Assembly: GCA_035541895.1 (NCBI GenBank)
Contig: DATKMK010000098.1
Coordinates: forward strand, 62,001-126,000
Source of the DNA: DATKMK01 sp035541895
GTDB lineage: Bacteria > Desulfobacterota > Binatia > HRBIN30 > JACQVA1
Direction: 5' to 3'
Length of the DNA: 64,000 nt
Shown: positions 54,016-62,930 of the stretch, piece after piece
Layout: the number at the start of each line of letters is the position of its first letter
How positions within the stretch are numbered: the first letter of the stretch is position 1
Position numbers and translations under genes: made by a program
Notes under the pieces: model-generated
The model's database searches: none
Told to the model about the DNA's origin: nothing
Seen by the model: the letters and a program-made list of their open reading frames with translations, nothing else

Positions 54016-56421
54016 CTAGCGGCGCAGCTCGACCGGCAGCGCGGCGCTCAAATCCTCCAGCAACTGTCGATGCAATTGGTTCACTTCTTCATCGGTCAGC
54101 GTGCGCTCGCGCGCGCGATAGGCGATCGAGTAAGCGAGGTTCTTCTTGCCCGCGGGAATCGGTGCACCGGTGTACTGATCAAAGAGTACCACGCGCTCAA
54201 CCACCTGCTTGCCCCACTCGCTCACGAAGCGGCTGACTTCGTCCGATGCAAAGTCGACATCCGTCACGACCGCGAGATCTCGCACGACCGCGGGAAATCG
54301 CGACAGCTCCTGGAAAATGGAGCGCGGCGGAACATAGTGAAGCAGTTGATCCAAGTCAAACTCGAACAGCCAGCACGGCTGCTCGAAGCCGAACTCGGCT
54401 TCAACGTTCGGATGCAGCGCACCCACGACTCCAACGGCGCGGCCGTCGATCGTTGCCTGCGCCGACTTGCCCGGGTGAAAGGGGTCAGAGGGCTGACCGA
54501 GACGCTGCCAGCGCACGCGATTCAACACGCGCAGTCGCGCAAGCGTCGCCTCGACGATTCCCTTCGCGTCCAAGAAGTCAATTGCGGCGCGGCCGGCCGC
54601 GAGTCCGAGTTCGGGCCGCTTGCCGCACAAGACACCCGCGACGCGCCTGGCTTCCTCCGGTGTGCCGTCTCGGTGCCAGAACACTTTGCCGATGCTGAAG
54701 CCGGCGACGCTGTCTTCGCCGTGGTTCAGATTTGTCCGGACCGCTTGCACCAGACCGGGGCAGAGACTCAGGCGCATCTCGGGTTCGTCCATGACAATCG
54801 GGTTGAGCACCCGCACCGGCTGCGGGTTCGCAACGCCGATGCCGCGAAAGATCTGGTTGCTCCGCGTCGACGCGAAGCTCCAGGTAATCATCTCATGCAA
54901 GCCTTGCGCGGCGAGGAAATGACGCAACTCGGATTCCCACGCCTGGTTGGGTGTTCGGCCGCCGGCGCGGGTTTCGACCGCCGGCAAGGTTGTCGGTACC
55001 CGCTCGTAGCCGATCAGACGAATGATCTCTTCGATCAAATCGATTTCGCGCTCGAGATCGTGGCGAAACGACGGTGGGGTCACGCGCAAGATCTTGCGAC
55101 CGCCGGTCGCGACGGTCGCTCCAAGCCGCCGGAGCGCGTTGCTCGCTTCGCGCCGCGTCACCGGTACGCCGAGGAGAAACTCAATGCGCGACACTCGCAA
55201 GTCGATCTCGGGCGCATGCCGGGGACGCGGGTAGGCTTCCACGACGCCGGGCGCGACAGTCCCGCCGCCCAACTCGGCGATCAGTGCTGCGGCGCGATCG
55301 AGCGCCGGCACAACCCCGGCGATGTCGACGCCGCGCTCGAAGCGGTACGACGCTTCGCTGCGCAGGCCAAGGCGGCGCGCGGTGCGTCGGATCGTCGACG
55401 GCTCGAACCACGCGCTTTCCAGCAGGATGTTCCGCGTCTCGGCGGAGACCTCGGAATTCGCACCGCCCATCACGCCGGCGATTGCCACGGGCTCGGCACC
55501 GGTCGTGATCAGCAGGTCGTCCGGGTCGAGATCGCGCTCCTTGTCATCGAGCGTGCGGGCGACGCGATCGGAAGCGGCGCGACGGACGACGATCTGCGGG
55601 TGCGGCAACCGGTCGTAGTCAAAGGCGTGCAACGGCTGCCCGCGTTCGAGCATCACGTAGTTGGTCACGTCGACGATGTTGTTGATCGGCCGCAAGTCGG
55701 CCGCGAGCAAGCGCTGCCGCAACCACGCCGGCGATGGCGCGACGCGCACGCCGGCAATGTAGCGGGCGGAATAACGCGCGCAGCCGTCGGGAGCATCGAT
55801 GCGGACGGCGATCAGAGACGCCGCCGGTGCCCCCGACTCACGCACGCGAATGGTGCGACGGCGCCGCCGCACGTCGTAGAGCGCTGCGATCTCCCGGGCG
55901 AGTCCGAGCACGCTGAGGCAATCGCCGCGATTGGGTGTGATCGATACGTCCAGAACCGTGTCGGCGATGCCGAGATCTACGGCGAGTGCGCGACCCACAC
56001 CGGCGGTCTCGCCGAGTTCCATGAGTCCCGCGGCATCATCGCCAAGACCGAGTTCCTTGGCCGAGCAAAGCATCCCGGCCGACAGAACGCCGCGGACCTC
56101 GGCTGCTTCGATTCGCCTTCCGTCCGGCAAGACGGTACCCGGCTGCGCGTACGCCACCCGAATACCCGGTCGGGCGTTCGGTGCCCCGCAGACGACGCGA
56201 CGAGTCTCATCGCCGACTCGCACCGCGCATACGGTGAGGCGATCCGCGTTGGGATGGCGCTCGGCGGCGACGATCTCGCCGACGATGATCCCGTCCAACT
56301 CGCGCCCGCGTTCTTGGACGCTTTCGATCTCGACACCGGCCATCGTCAACCGCTCGGCCAACTCAGCGGCGGATGCGCCAGGATCGACGAACTCGCGCAA
56401 CCAACTCAGCGGGACTTTCAT
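54016..56421 (-). CDS. pheT: Phenylalanine-tRNA ligase beta subunit
   Basis: The protein is 801 residues, normal for PheT. An N-terminal tRNA-binding fold (about 40-150: DGIIVGEIVAAERHPNADRL) is followed by the B3/4 editing region, the B5 domain and the ferredoxin-fold anticodon-binding domain (last 95 residues, FQELSRFPAVVRDLAVVTDV onward). The catalytic-like PheRS core lies around residue 480. With PheS it charges tRNA-Phe, and the B3/4 region hydrolyses mischarged Tyr-tRNA. It starts one base past the pheS stop. Confidence 0.97.
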   Translation of the reverse strand: MKVPLSWLREFVDPGASAAELAERLTMAGVEIESVQERGRELDGIIVGEIVAAERHPNADRLTVCAVRVGDETRRVVCGAPNARPGIRVAYAQPGTVLPDGRRIEAAEVRGVLSAGMLCSAKELGLGDDAAGLMELGETAGVGRALAVDLGIADTVLDVSITPNRGDCLSVLGLAREIAALYDVRRRRRTIRVRESGAPAASLIAVRIDAPDGCARYSARYIAGVRVAPSPAWLRQRLLAADLRPINNIVDVTNYVMLERGQPLHAFDYDRLPHPQIVVRRAASDRVARTLDDKERDLDPDDLLITTGAEPVAIAGVMGGANSEVSAETRNILLESAWFEPSTIRRTARRLGLRSEASYRFERGVDIAGVVPALDRAAALIAELGGGTVAPGVVEAYPRPRHAPEIDLRVSRIEFLLGVPVTRREASNALRRLGATVATGGRKILRVTPPSFRHDLEREIDLIEEIIRLIGYERVPTTLPAVETRAGGRTPNQAWESELRHFLAAQGLHEMITWSFASTRSNQIFRGIGVANPQPVRVLNPIVMDEPEMRLSLCPGLVQAVRTNLNHGEDSVAGFSIGKVFWHRDGTPEEARRVAGVLCGKRPELGLAAGRAAIDFLDAKGIVEATLARLRVLNRVRWQRLGQPSDPFHPGKSAQATIDGRAVGVVGALHPNVEAEFGFEQPCWLFEFDLDQLLHYVPPRSIFQELSRFPAVVRDLAVVTDVDFASDEVSRFVSEWGKQVVERVVLFDQYTGAPIPAGKKNLAYSIAYRARERTLTDEEVNQLHRQLLEDLSAALPVELRR

Positions 56422-56422
56422 G

Positions 56423-57451
56423 TCAAAACTGGCGGAGGAAGCGCAGATCGCTGCCGTAGAGCAGGCGAATGTCGTTGATCTCGTATTTCAGCATGGCGAT
56501 GCGTTCGATGCCCATGCCGAACGCGAACCCCGACCACTGCTCGGGATCGTAGCCGACGAAGCGGAAGACGTTCGGGTCGACCAGGCCCGAGCCGAGGATT
56601 TCCAGCCAGCCGGTTCCTTTGCAGACTCGACAAGTCGCCTCGCGCCCGCCGCACTGGAAGCAGATGATGTCGACCTCGGCGCTCGGCTCGGTGAACTGGA
56701 AGAACGACGGCCGGAAGCGCAGCCGCGTGCTCGCCCCGAAGAGTCGCTGCATCGCAAGGGTCAGCACGCCCTTGAGGTCGGCGAAGGTGATGCGCCGGTC
56801 GACCATCAATCCTTCGATCTGATGAAACATCGGCGAGTGGGTCGCATCGTAGTCGTGACGATAGGCGGCGCCGGGAACGATCACCCGCACCGGCGGCGGC
56901 TGCGACTCCATGACGCGGATTTGCACCGGCGAGGTGTGGGTGCGCAGAACGCGTTCGTCGCTGACGAAGAGCGTGTCCTGCATGTCGCGGGCGGGGTGGT
57001 CGCGCGGAATGTTGAGCGCCTCGAAGTTGTGGTAGTCGTCCTCAACGTCAGGTCCTTCGGCGACGGAGAAGCCGAGACTTCCGAACACCTCGACCAATTC
57101 GTTGATCACCTGCGTCAGCGGATGGAGCGAACCGCGCGGCCGGCGATTGCCGGGCAGGGTGATGTCGACGCGTTCTTCGGCCGCGCGGCGAGCCCGCTCG
57201 GCGGCGCGCAGCGCCGCGAGCGCTTGCGTGATCCGTTCCTCCAACTCGTCTTTGATCTGATTCAAGACCACACCCATGGCCGGCCGTTCGCTCGGCGGCA
57301 CGTCGCGCATCTCGCGCATGGCCAGGGTCAACTCGCCTTTGCGGCCGAGAAAACGCATGCGGAGGTCTTCGAGCTGCGACTCGTTGGTCGCGGTAGCGAG
57401 CGCAGCCAGCGCGTCCTGGCGGACACGATCGAGTGTGTCTTTCATCCCCAT
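56423..57451 (-). CDS. pheS: Phenylalanine-tRNA ligase alpha subunit
   Basis: The protein is 342 residues. An N-terminal coiled coil (about 5-85) is followed by motif 1 (HPLTQVINELVEVFGSLGFS), motif 2 (VIVPGAAYRHDYDATHSPMF) and motif 3 (GSGLVDPNVFRFVGYDPEQW followed by GFAFGMGIERIAMLKY). It binds Phe and ATP. A perfect 11-bp hairpin followed by a T-rich stretch lies just before its ATG, so expression may be attenuated. Confidence 0.97.
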   Translation of the reverse strand: MGMKDTLDRVRQDALAALATATNESQLEDLRMRFLGRKGELTLAMREMRDVPPSERPAMGVVLNQIKDELEERITQALAALRAAERARRAAEERVDITLPGNRRPRGSLHPLTQVINELVEVFGSLGFSVAEGPDVEDDYHNFEALNIPRDHPARDMQDTLFVSDERVLRTHTSPVQIRVMESQPPPVRVIVPGAAYRHDYDATHSPMFHQIEGLMVDRRITFADLKGVLTLAMQRLFGASTRLRFRPSFFQFTEPSAEVDIICFQCGGREATCRVCKGTGWLEILGSGLVDPNVFRFVGYDPEQWSGFAFGMGIERIAMLKYEINDIRLLYGSDLRFLRQF

Positions 57452-57496
57452 AAAACAAACAAACCATGAAGCCCGCCATGGGACCTCATGGTTTGT
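57451..57496 (-). terminator. Hairpin plus T-tract directly upstream of pheS (terminator/attenuator)
   Basis: ACAAACCATGA and TCATGGTTTGT (57496-57486 and 57469-57459 on the minus strand) pair perfectly over 11 bp around a 16-base loop. TTGTTTTA follows on the minus strand and runs to the pheS start. It fits an intrinsic terminator after rplT or a pheS attenuator. Confidence 0.65.
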
Positions 57497-57524
57497 CGAC
57501 GAACGTTCAAGTTGATGATGCCGA

Positions 57525-57884
57525 CTAGGCCGCGAGGTGCGCCTTGGCGAGGTTGGCCACCTCGCTAAAGCCGGCGGGGTCGCGCACGGCGAGATCCGCC
57601 AGCATCTTGCGATCGATCGCGATGCCGCCCTTTTTCAGACCGTTCATCAGGCGGCTGTAGCTCAACCCGACTTCGCGGGCCGCCGCGTTGATGCGGATCA
57701 CCCACAGACTGCGGAACTCGCGTTTCTTCACCCGCCGGTCGCGATACGCATAGGTCAAGCCGCGTTCGACCGTCTCGCGCGCCTGGCGGTACTGTTTACG
57801 TCGGCCGCCAACGTTGCCTTTGGCGAGCTTCAGGATCTTCTTGTGGCGGGCACGGGCCTTGGTCCCGCGCTTCACTCGGGGCAT
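57525..57884 (-). CDS. rplT: Ribosomal protein L20
   Basis: The protein is 119 residues. MPRVKRGTKARARHKKILKL and YRDRRVKKREFRSLWVIRIN are L20 signatures; the length is normal. It assembles the 50S subunit by binding 23S rRNA and in several bacteria also regulates its own operon. It lies 59 bases downstream of rpmI, as expected. Confidence 0.97.
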   Translation of the reverse strand: MPRVKRGTKARARHKKILKLAKGNVGGRRKQYRQARETVERGLTYAYRDRRVKKREFRSLWVIRINAAAREVGLSYSRLMNGLKKGGIAIDRKMLADLAVRDPAGFSEVANLAKAHLAA

Positions 57885-57943
57885 TGCAATTCTCCTTCAA
57901 TGAGTCGCGACGCGGTTTACCATTGCGACCGCTCGCGAACAAG

Positions 57944-58141
57944 TCACATGTATGGGATCAGCTTCTTGATCGCCTTCTCGTTGGCGCCATGGACCACCGT
58001 GGCGTGGCGCAGATGGCGCTTCTGCTTGGTGGTCTTGCAGGTCAGTTGGTGGCGCAGGTACGCCTTGCGGCGGCGGACCTTGCCGGTACCGGTGACCTTG
58101 AATCGCTTGGCCGCTCCGCGGCTGGTTTTGATTTTGGGCAT
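57944..58141 (-). CDS. rpmI: Ribosomal protein L35
   Basis: The protein is 65 residues. MPKIKTSRGAAKRFKVTGTG and LRHQLTCKTTKQKRHLRHAT are typical L35 sequences. It lies 20 bases after the thrS stop, where infC would usually be. Confidence 0.96.
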   Translation of the reverse strand: MPKIKTSRGAAKRFKVTGTGKVRRRKAYLRHQLTCKTTKQKRHLRHATVVHGANEKAIKKLIPYM

Positions 58142-58161
58142 GGGTTCTTCCTGTTGTGAGT

Positions 58162-60078
58162 TTATGCCGTCGGCAGTTGTGCCTCGGGGGTGACCCTAGC
58201 AAGGAATTCGTCGGCGGTCATGGGGGCAAGATTCTCGCCGCTGCGGGTGCGCGGGGCAACGGTCCGATCGTCCATTTCTCTGTCGCCGACGACCAACATG
58301 TAGGGCAGCTTTTCCAACTGTGCTTCGCGAATCTTGAGGCCGAGCTTCTCGTTGCGGTCGTCCAGCTCGGCTCGCAGACCGGCACGCTTCAAGCGATCGA
58401 CGAGCTCGCGTCCGTACGCCTCCTGGCGCTCGGTCAAGGTCAGGACGCGGACCTGTGCCGGCGCGAGCCATACCGGCAGCTTGCCGGCGGTATGTTCGAG
58501 CAGGATCGCAATGAAGCGTTCGAGCGACCCGAGCACCGCGCGATGGAGCATTACAGGTGTGCCGTCGGTGTTGTCCGGGCGGACGTAGGTCAGACCGAAA
58601 CGCTCCGGCATGGCGCAATCGATTTGGACGGTTGCCAACGTCCACGACCGTTCGAGCACGTCGCGGAAGTCGAAGCCGATCTTGGGGCCGTAGAACGCGC
58701 CCTCGCCGGCGAGCACAGTCGCCGGATAGCCGAGCTTGTCGACCACCCGGCGCAAGGCGGCTTCGGCTTGATCCCACAATTCGACTCGCCCGAGAAATTT
58801 CTCCGGGCGGGTTTGCAACGAGACCTCGACGCGATCGAAGCCGAAGGCGCCGTAGACCTCGCGGGTCATCGCGCAGAAGCGATCCAACTCGTCGTCGAGT
58901 TGATCGGGCGTGCAGTAGATGTGCGCATCGTCCTGCGCCATCGAGCGCACGCGCGTCAGTCCGGCGAGCGTACCCGACGGCTCGAAGCGGTGGAGCCGGC
59001 TGAAGTCGGCGAAGCGGACCGGCAAATCGCGGTACGAGTGCTTCTGTGTATTGAAGAGGTAGCAGTGGCCCGGGCAATTCATCGGCTTGACGCCGTACTC
59101 TTCCTCGTCGACGGCCATGAGGAACATGTCATTGCGAAACAGCTCGTAGTGGCCCGAGGTCTTGTAGAGGTCCGTCTTGTAGATGAGAGGGGTGATGACT
59201 TCGGTGTAGCCGTAACGAGCGTAGAGACTCCGGATGTACTGGACCAAGAGATTGTAGAGCAGGGCGCCTTTCGGATGAAAGAACGGCGAGCCGGGTGCGA
59301 TCGGATGGAGTGAGAACAGATCGAGCGCAGGACCGAGGCGGCGATGGTCGCGCTGCTTGGCCTCCTCCACGCGCTTCAAGTACGCTTCGAGATCCTTGCC
59401 GTTGGCCCACGCCGTGCCGTAGATGCGTTGAAGCATCTCGTTGTGTTCGTCGCCGCGCCAGTACGCGCCGGCGATGCTGGTGAGCTTGAAGGCCTTCAGC
59501 CGTCCCGTCGACGGCACATGCGGCCCACGACACAGGTCTACGAACTCGCCTTGGCGATAGAGCGACACGCGATCGTCCGGGATGCCTTCGATGATCTCGA
59601 CCTTGTAGGCCTCGCCCATTTCACGGAACAACGCAATTGCGTCCGGCTTGCGCATCTCTTCGCGCGTCACCGGGAAATCGGATTTCGCGATTTCCTTCAT
59701 CACGGCTTCGATGCGCGGGAGATCTTCGGGCGTGAACCCGCCCTCCTTTTTGAAGTCGTAGTAGAAGCCGTTGTCGATCACCGGCCCGATCGTGACCTGC
59801 GTTTCGGGCCACAAACGCTTCACCGCCTGCGCCATTAAGTGTGCGCAAGAATGGCGGATGGTGTCGAGGCCGTCGGGCGAGTCGTTGGCGACCGGCGCGA
59901 GCGCCGCATCCGCACTGAGCGGGCGCGACAGATCGACGACTTTGTCGTCCACCTTGGCGGCCACAACCCGGCCGTCTTTGGTCAGCAGTTGATGCGCGCG
60001 CAAGGCTTCGGCGGCGGTGGTGCCGGCGGCGAGCTGACGGCGTTCGCCGTCGGGGTATGTGATCGTGATGTCCGCCAT
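58162..60078 (-). CDS. thrS: Threonine-tRNA ligase
   Basis: The protein is 638 residues. It has an N-terminal TGS domain (about 1-62), an editing domain (about 70-225) with HSCAHLMAQAVKRLWP (the His-rich HxxxH site), a catalytic core (about 245-530) with MNCPGHCYLFNTQKHSYRDL as motif 2 neighbourhood, and an anticodon domain at the end (VWLAPAQVRVLTLTERQEAY). The length matches full ThrS. It charges tRNA-Thr and edits Ser-tRNA(Thr). It is the first protein gene of the translation cluster, below tRNA-Val. Confidence 0.97.
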   Translation of the reverse strand: MADITITYPDGERRQLAAGTTAAEALRAHQLLTKDGRVVAAKVDDKVVDLSRPLSADAALAPVANDSPDGLDTIRHSCAHLMAQAVKRLWPETQVTIGPVIDNGFYYDFKKEGGFTPEDLPRIEAVMKEIAKSDFPVTREEMRKPDAIALFREMGEAYKVEIIEGIPDDRVSLYRQGEFVDLCRGPHVPSTGRLKAFKLTSIAGAYWRGDEHNEMLQRIYGTAWANGKDLEAYLKRVEEAKQRDHRRLGPALDLFSLHPIAPGSPFFHPKGALLYNLLVQYIRSLYARYGYTEVITPLIYKTDLYKTSGHYELFRNDMFLMAVDEEEYGVKPMNCPGHCYLFNTQKHSYRDLPVRFADFSRLHRFEPSGTLAGLTRVRSMAQDDAHIYCTPDQLDDELDRFCAMTREVYGAFGFDRVEVSLQTRPEKFLGRVELWDQAEAALRRVVDKLGYPATVLAGEGAFYGPKIGFDFRDVLERSWTLATVQIDCAMPERFGLTYVRPDNTDGTPVMLHRAVLGSLERFIAILLEHTAGKLPVWLAPAQVRVLTLTERQEAYGRELVDRLKRAGLRAELDDRNEKLGLKIREAQLEKLPYMLVVGDREMDDRTVAPRTRSGENLAPMTADEFLARVTPEAQLPTA

Positions 60079-60159
60079 CGTTGGTTGCCCGGCCCTCGCT
60101 GCGTCGAGGTCCGGAAGAAGGAACGCCGTGCGACTACCGGCGCGCGACGCGCGTCATGG

Positions 60160-60231
60160 TAGGCACGGGCGGGATTGAACCGCCGACCTCTTCCGTGTCA
60201 AGGAAGCGCTCTCCCACTGAGCTACGTGCCT
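60160..60231 (-). tRNA. tRNA-Val (GAC)
   Basis: The 72-nt cloverleaf has acceptor AGGCACG/CGTGCCT, discriminator A, D stem GCTC/GAGC, anticodon stem CTTCC/GGAAG with loop TTGACAC (anticodon GAC), and T stem GGCGG/CCGCC. CCA is not encoded. It lies just upstream of thrS on the same strand. Confidence 0.93.
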
Positions 60232-60397
60232 GTATCTCACTCCTGCCGCTCATGTCGGCTGCAAAAATTCCGCAAATCCCTGCGCAGTTAGCTCGACGGT
60301 GCTAGCAATTTCACCCCAGTGGGTCAAGCAAGGGATTTGCACGACGCGATGGCCGGGCCGCTTCCGTGTCACCCGGTTGTTGCTACAATCCGTGACC

Positions 60398-60910
60398 ATG
60401 GCTGCGAATGATCAATACGCGCTCGGCGCCTTCTTCGGACCAGGCCGCAGCGACATGGCCAGCTACACGCCGCACGCCCAGCACCTCGGCATGAAGGTGA
60501 TCGAAACCGGCCCCGGGTTCGCGGTGATCATGTTGCCGCATCGTCCGGAACTCATCGGTGATCCCGTGCGCAAAGTGATCTTCGGCGGCGCGATTACCAC
60601 CTTGCTGGATCACGCGTCCGGCCTGGCGGTGGCCTGTGCGCTGGACGTGTTGCGCGCCATCGCAACCGTCGATCTCCGCGTCGACTATCTACGAGCCGCG
60701 GCGCCCGGTGTCGACGTGTCCGCGCGCGTCGACTGCTACAAAGTCACGCGCAACATCGCATTCATCCGCGGCGTGGCATACGAGCACCGCCCCGACGATC
60801 CGTTTGCGAGCTGTCTCGGCACGTTCATGTTGGGCGCGAATCGCACGACCAGCTCGTTCGAGCGCCTGGTGCGGGAAGGCGCACCGGAACCGAGCGAGGA
60901 ACAATCGTGA
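60398..60910 (+). CDS. Hotdog-fold thioesterase (PaaI-like), first of a pair
   Basis: The protein is 170 residues from the ATG at 60398. RKVIFGGAITTLLDHASGLA supplies the hotdog helix with the GG and Asp, followed by TVDLRVDYLRAAAPGVDVSA and FIRGVAYE. A TACAAT box sits 8 bases before the ATG, so the transcript may be nearly leaderless. It hydrolyses an acyl-CoA, identity unknown. Its TGA overlaps the next gene's GTG (GTGA), so the two are coupled. Confidence 0.85.
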   Translation: MAANDQYALGAFFGPGRSDMASYTPHAQHLGMKVIETGPGFAVIMLPHRPELIGDPVRKVIFGGAITTLLDHASGLAVACALDVLRAIATVDLRVDYLRAAAPGVDVSARVDCYKVTRNIAFIRGVAYEHRPDDPFASCLGTFMLGANRTTSSFERLVREGAPEPSEEQS

Positions 60911-61290
60911 GCGACGTGCTCGACGCGATTCCCTACGCTCGCTTTCTCGGTGTGAGCGTCGATCGCAGCAGCGGCGTGTTGGAATGTGTGCTGCCGTTCC
61001 GCAATGAGATCGTCGGCAACGTGATGCTGCCGGCGATTCACGGCGGAGTGGTCGGGGCATTTCTCGAATTGACGGCGATCTTGCGATTGGCCGATGAGAG
61101 CGGCAGCACGCGGGTGCCGAAGCCGATCAATTTCGCCATCGACTATTTGCGGTCCGCCGGTCCCAAACCCACGCGGGCGCGGGCCGACATCTTCAAGTTC
61201 GGCCGCCGCGTGGCGGTCGTGCACGTCGTCGCGTGGCAGGACGATCCGTCGCGGCCGGTCGCGTCCGGCAACGGGAAATTTCTCGTCTAG
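60907..61290 (+). CDS. Hotdog-fold thioesterase (PaaI-like), second of a pair
   Basis: The protein is 127 residues, with a GTG start at 60907 overlapping the preceding stop. MLPAIHGGVVGAFLELTAIL is the hotdog HGG helix, followed by KPINFAIDYLRSAGPKPTRA and VVHVVAWQDD. It is related to the first copy but shorter. The two may form a heteromeric hotdog enzyme (inference). Its TAG stop shares the CTAG with the convergent WS/DGAT gene. Confidence 0.83.
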   Translation: MSDVLDAIPYARFLGVSVDRSSGVLECVLPFRNEIVGNVMLPAIHGGVVGAFLELTAILRLADESGSTRVPKPINFAIDYLRSAGPKPTRARADIFKFGRRVAVVHVVAWQDDPSRPVASGNGKFLV

Positions 61291-62768
61291 CGGACGCTGC
61301 GAGCGACCGCACGCAGCGTCCGCCGCTCGCGGTTGCGGCTTGCGGTGCGTGTGGTGTCGCGCGTGCCGAGTGCGGCGCGTCGCAACTGTCGAAACGATCG
61401 ATCAATCGCCGCAGCGAAGTCCTCGAGGTCGGGCACTACATCGAAGTCGGCGTTGAAGCCCCAGTGCAGCTTCCCCGCATAGCTCAGCAGCGCCACGCCC
61501 AGGCATTGGTGCTCGAACAACGGCACGTGGGGATAGACGGCGAGCATGCGGGCGTCGATCAAGTACAGTGGAATCGGCGGACCGGGCACGTTGGTCACGA
61601 TCATGTTCACCGGCAAGGACTGATTGGTGACGAGCGCGGCGAAGGTCAGCACATTCGCGCTCGTCCACTCGGCGGCTTGCGTGAGCACCTCGCCGCCGAG
61701 GGCGTGCTTCGCGTCCTTGAATTCGCCGCTGCAATTGCGCACCGCCTGCAAGCGGCGCAGCGGATCACGCTCGTGAATCGACAGCGGGAACAGCCAAGCG
61801 GAGACGCGGTTGCCGCTGCCGGTCGATTGCGGGTCGCGGACATTGACCGGCACCGCAACGCGAAAGTCGAGCGTATCGACGCGGGTGCGGCGGTGCTGCA
61901 AGAACTCGCGAACGGCGCCCGACACGATGGCAAGGACGATCTCGTTCACTGTGCCGCCCACCTGAGCGCGAATCGCCTTGATGGCCGTCAGATCGTGCGT
62001 CACCCAATGGAATCGCCGGTAAAGGCCGACGCGTTGATTGATCGGTGTGGCCGCGAGGGGTCGTGTGCTGTCGCGGATGAGCTGCCAGGCGGCTCCCAGC
62101 TTTTGCGTGAGATCGGCGGGATTGCGGCGCAACCGGCGCACCGACTCGCCGACGCCCAGCACCAGTTCGCGCGACATCTGCAGTCGGCGTCCGACTTCGT
62201 CGCTGAGCAATTCGAACGTCGTCGGGGTGGGACGCGGCCGCCACGGCTCTGCATCCGGAATGTGCGGCTGCGGCGACGGGCTGAGCAGGGCCGCGAGAAT
62301 CTCGACGCCGGCTACACCGTCGACCATGCAGTGATGGACCTTGAACAACAGCGCGACCCGGTTGCGTTCGACGCCTTCGATGACCCAGATCTCCCACAGC
62401 GGCCGCGATCGATTCAACGGGCGTTCGAGCAGCCGCGCCGCGACCTCGCGCAATTGATCGTCCGACCCCGGCCGCGGGACGCTGGCCTGGCGAATGTGAT
62501 ACGCGAGCTCGAAGTGGTTATCGTCGACCCACACCGACCGATTCTCGATCGGGACTTGGGCGAGGCGCTGGCGATAGCGTGGAATATGCTGTAGGCGCGA
62601 TTCGACATGTCGCCGAATGCGGTCGACGTCAATGCCGCCGGTCGCGTTGCGCAGCGTGGCGGCATCGAAAACCGCGAGCGCCGCAATGTGCATCGGCGTC
62701 GTCGAACCCTCGAAAGCAAGGAACGAATGATCCAGCAGCGTCAGCCGCTCGTACCACGTGGGCGACAT
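61287..62768 (-). CDS. Wax ester synthase/diacylglycerol acyltransferase (WS/DGAT)
   Basis: The protein is 493 residues. LLFKVHHCMVDGVAGVEILA holds the HHxxxDG catalytic motif (H145, H146, D150). NRSRPLWEIWVIEGV is the conserved PLW region, and FSTLV-like VTNVPGPPIPLYLIDARM near residue 400 matches the family C-terminal motif. It joins an acyl-CoA to a fatty alcohol or diacylglycerol, giving storage lipid. It lies next to two thioesterases, so this corner of the chromosome handles acyl-CoA. Confidence 0.92.
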   Translation of the reverse strand: MSPTWYERLTLLDHSFLAFEGSTTPMHIAALAVFDAATLRNATGGIDVDRIRRHVESRLQHIPRYRQRLAQVPIENRSVWVDDNHFELAYHIRQASVPRPGSDDQLREVAARLLERPLNRSRPLWEIWVIEGVERNRVALLFKVHHCMVDGVAGVEILAALLSPSPQPHIPDAEPWRPRPTPTTFELLSDEVGRRLQMSRELVLGVGESVRRLRRNPADLTQKLGAAWQLIRDSTRPLAATPINQRVGLYRRFHWVTHDLTAIKAIRAQVGGTVNEIVLAIVSGAVREFLQHRRTRVDTLDFRVAVPVNVRDPQSTGSGNRVSAWLFPLSIHERDPLRRLQAVRNCSGEFKDAKHALGGEVLTQAAEWTSANVLTFAALVTNQSLPVNMIVTNVPGPPIPLYLIDARMLAVYPHVPLFEHQCLGVALLSYAGKLHWGFNADFDVVPDLEDFAAAIDRSFRQLRRAALGTRDTTRTASRNRERRTLRAVARSVR

Positions 62769-62930
62769 GGAGTGCTCCTACTGTTGAGACGGAGCAACCC
62801 CGATGCCAAGGTTAAACGCAGGACGATCGTTCTCGCTGCACGACGTCACAGCCGGCGCTCGATGCCACGCTGCTGCGCGCATGGGCGATTGCCTAGAACT
62901 CTTGCAGCACGAGACCCAGGGCGCGATCCG

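Noticed and set aside
54004..56478. Long open frame opposite pheT (824 codons)
   Set aside because: It lies entirely antisense to pheT and its translation is Arg/His-rich without any domain; high GC creates such mirrors.
57048..57479. Leader peptide upstream of pheS with Phe codons
   Set aside because: The only candidate frame (from 57479) has two Phe codons among its first 11 and runs into pheS out of frame; too weak to call.
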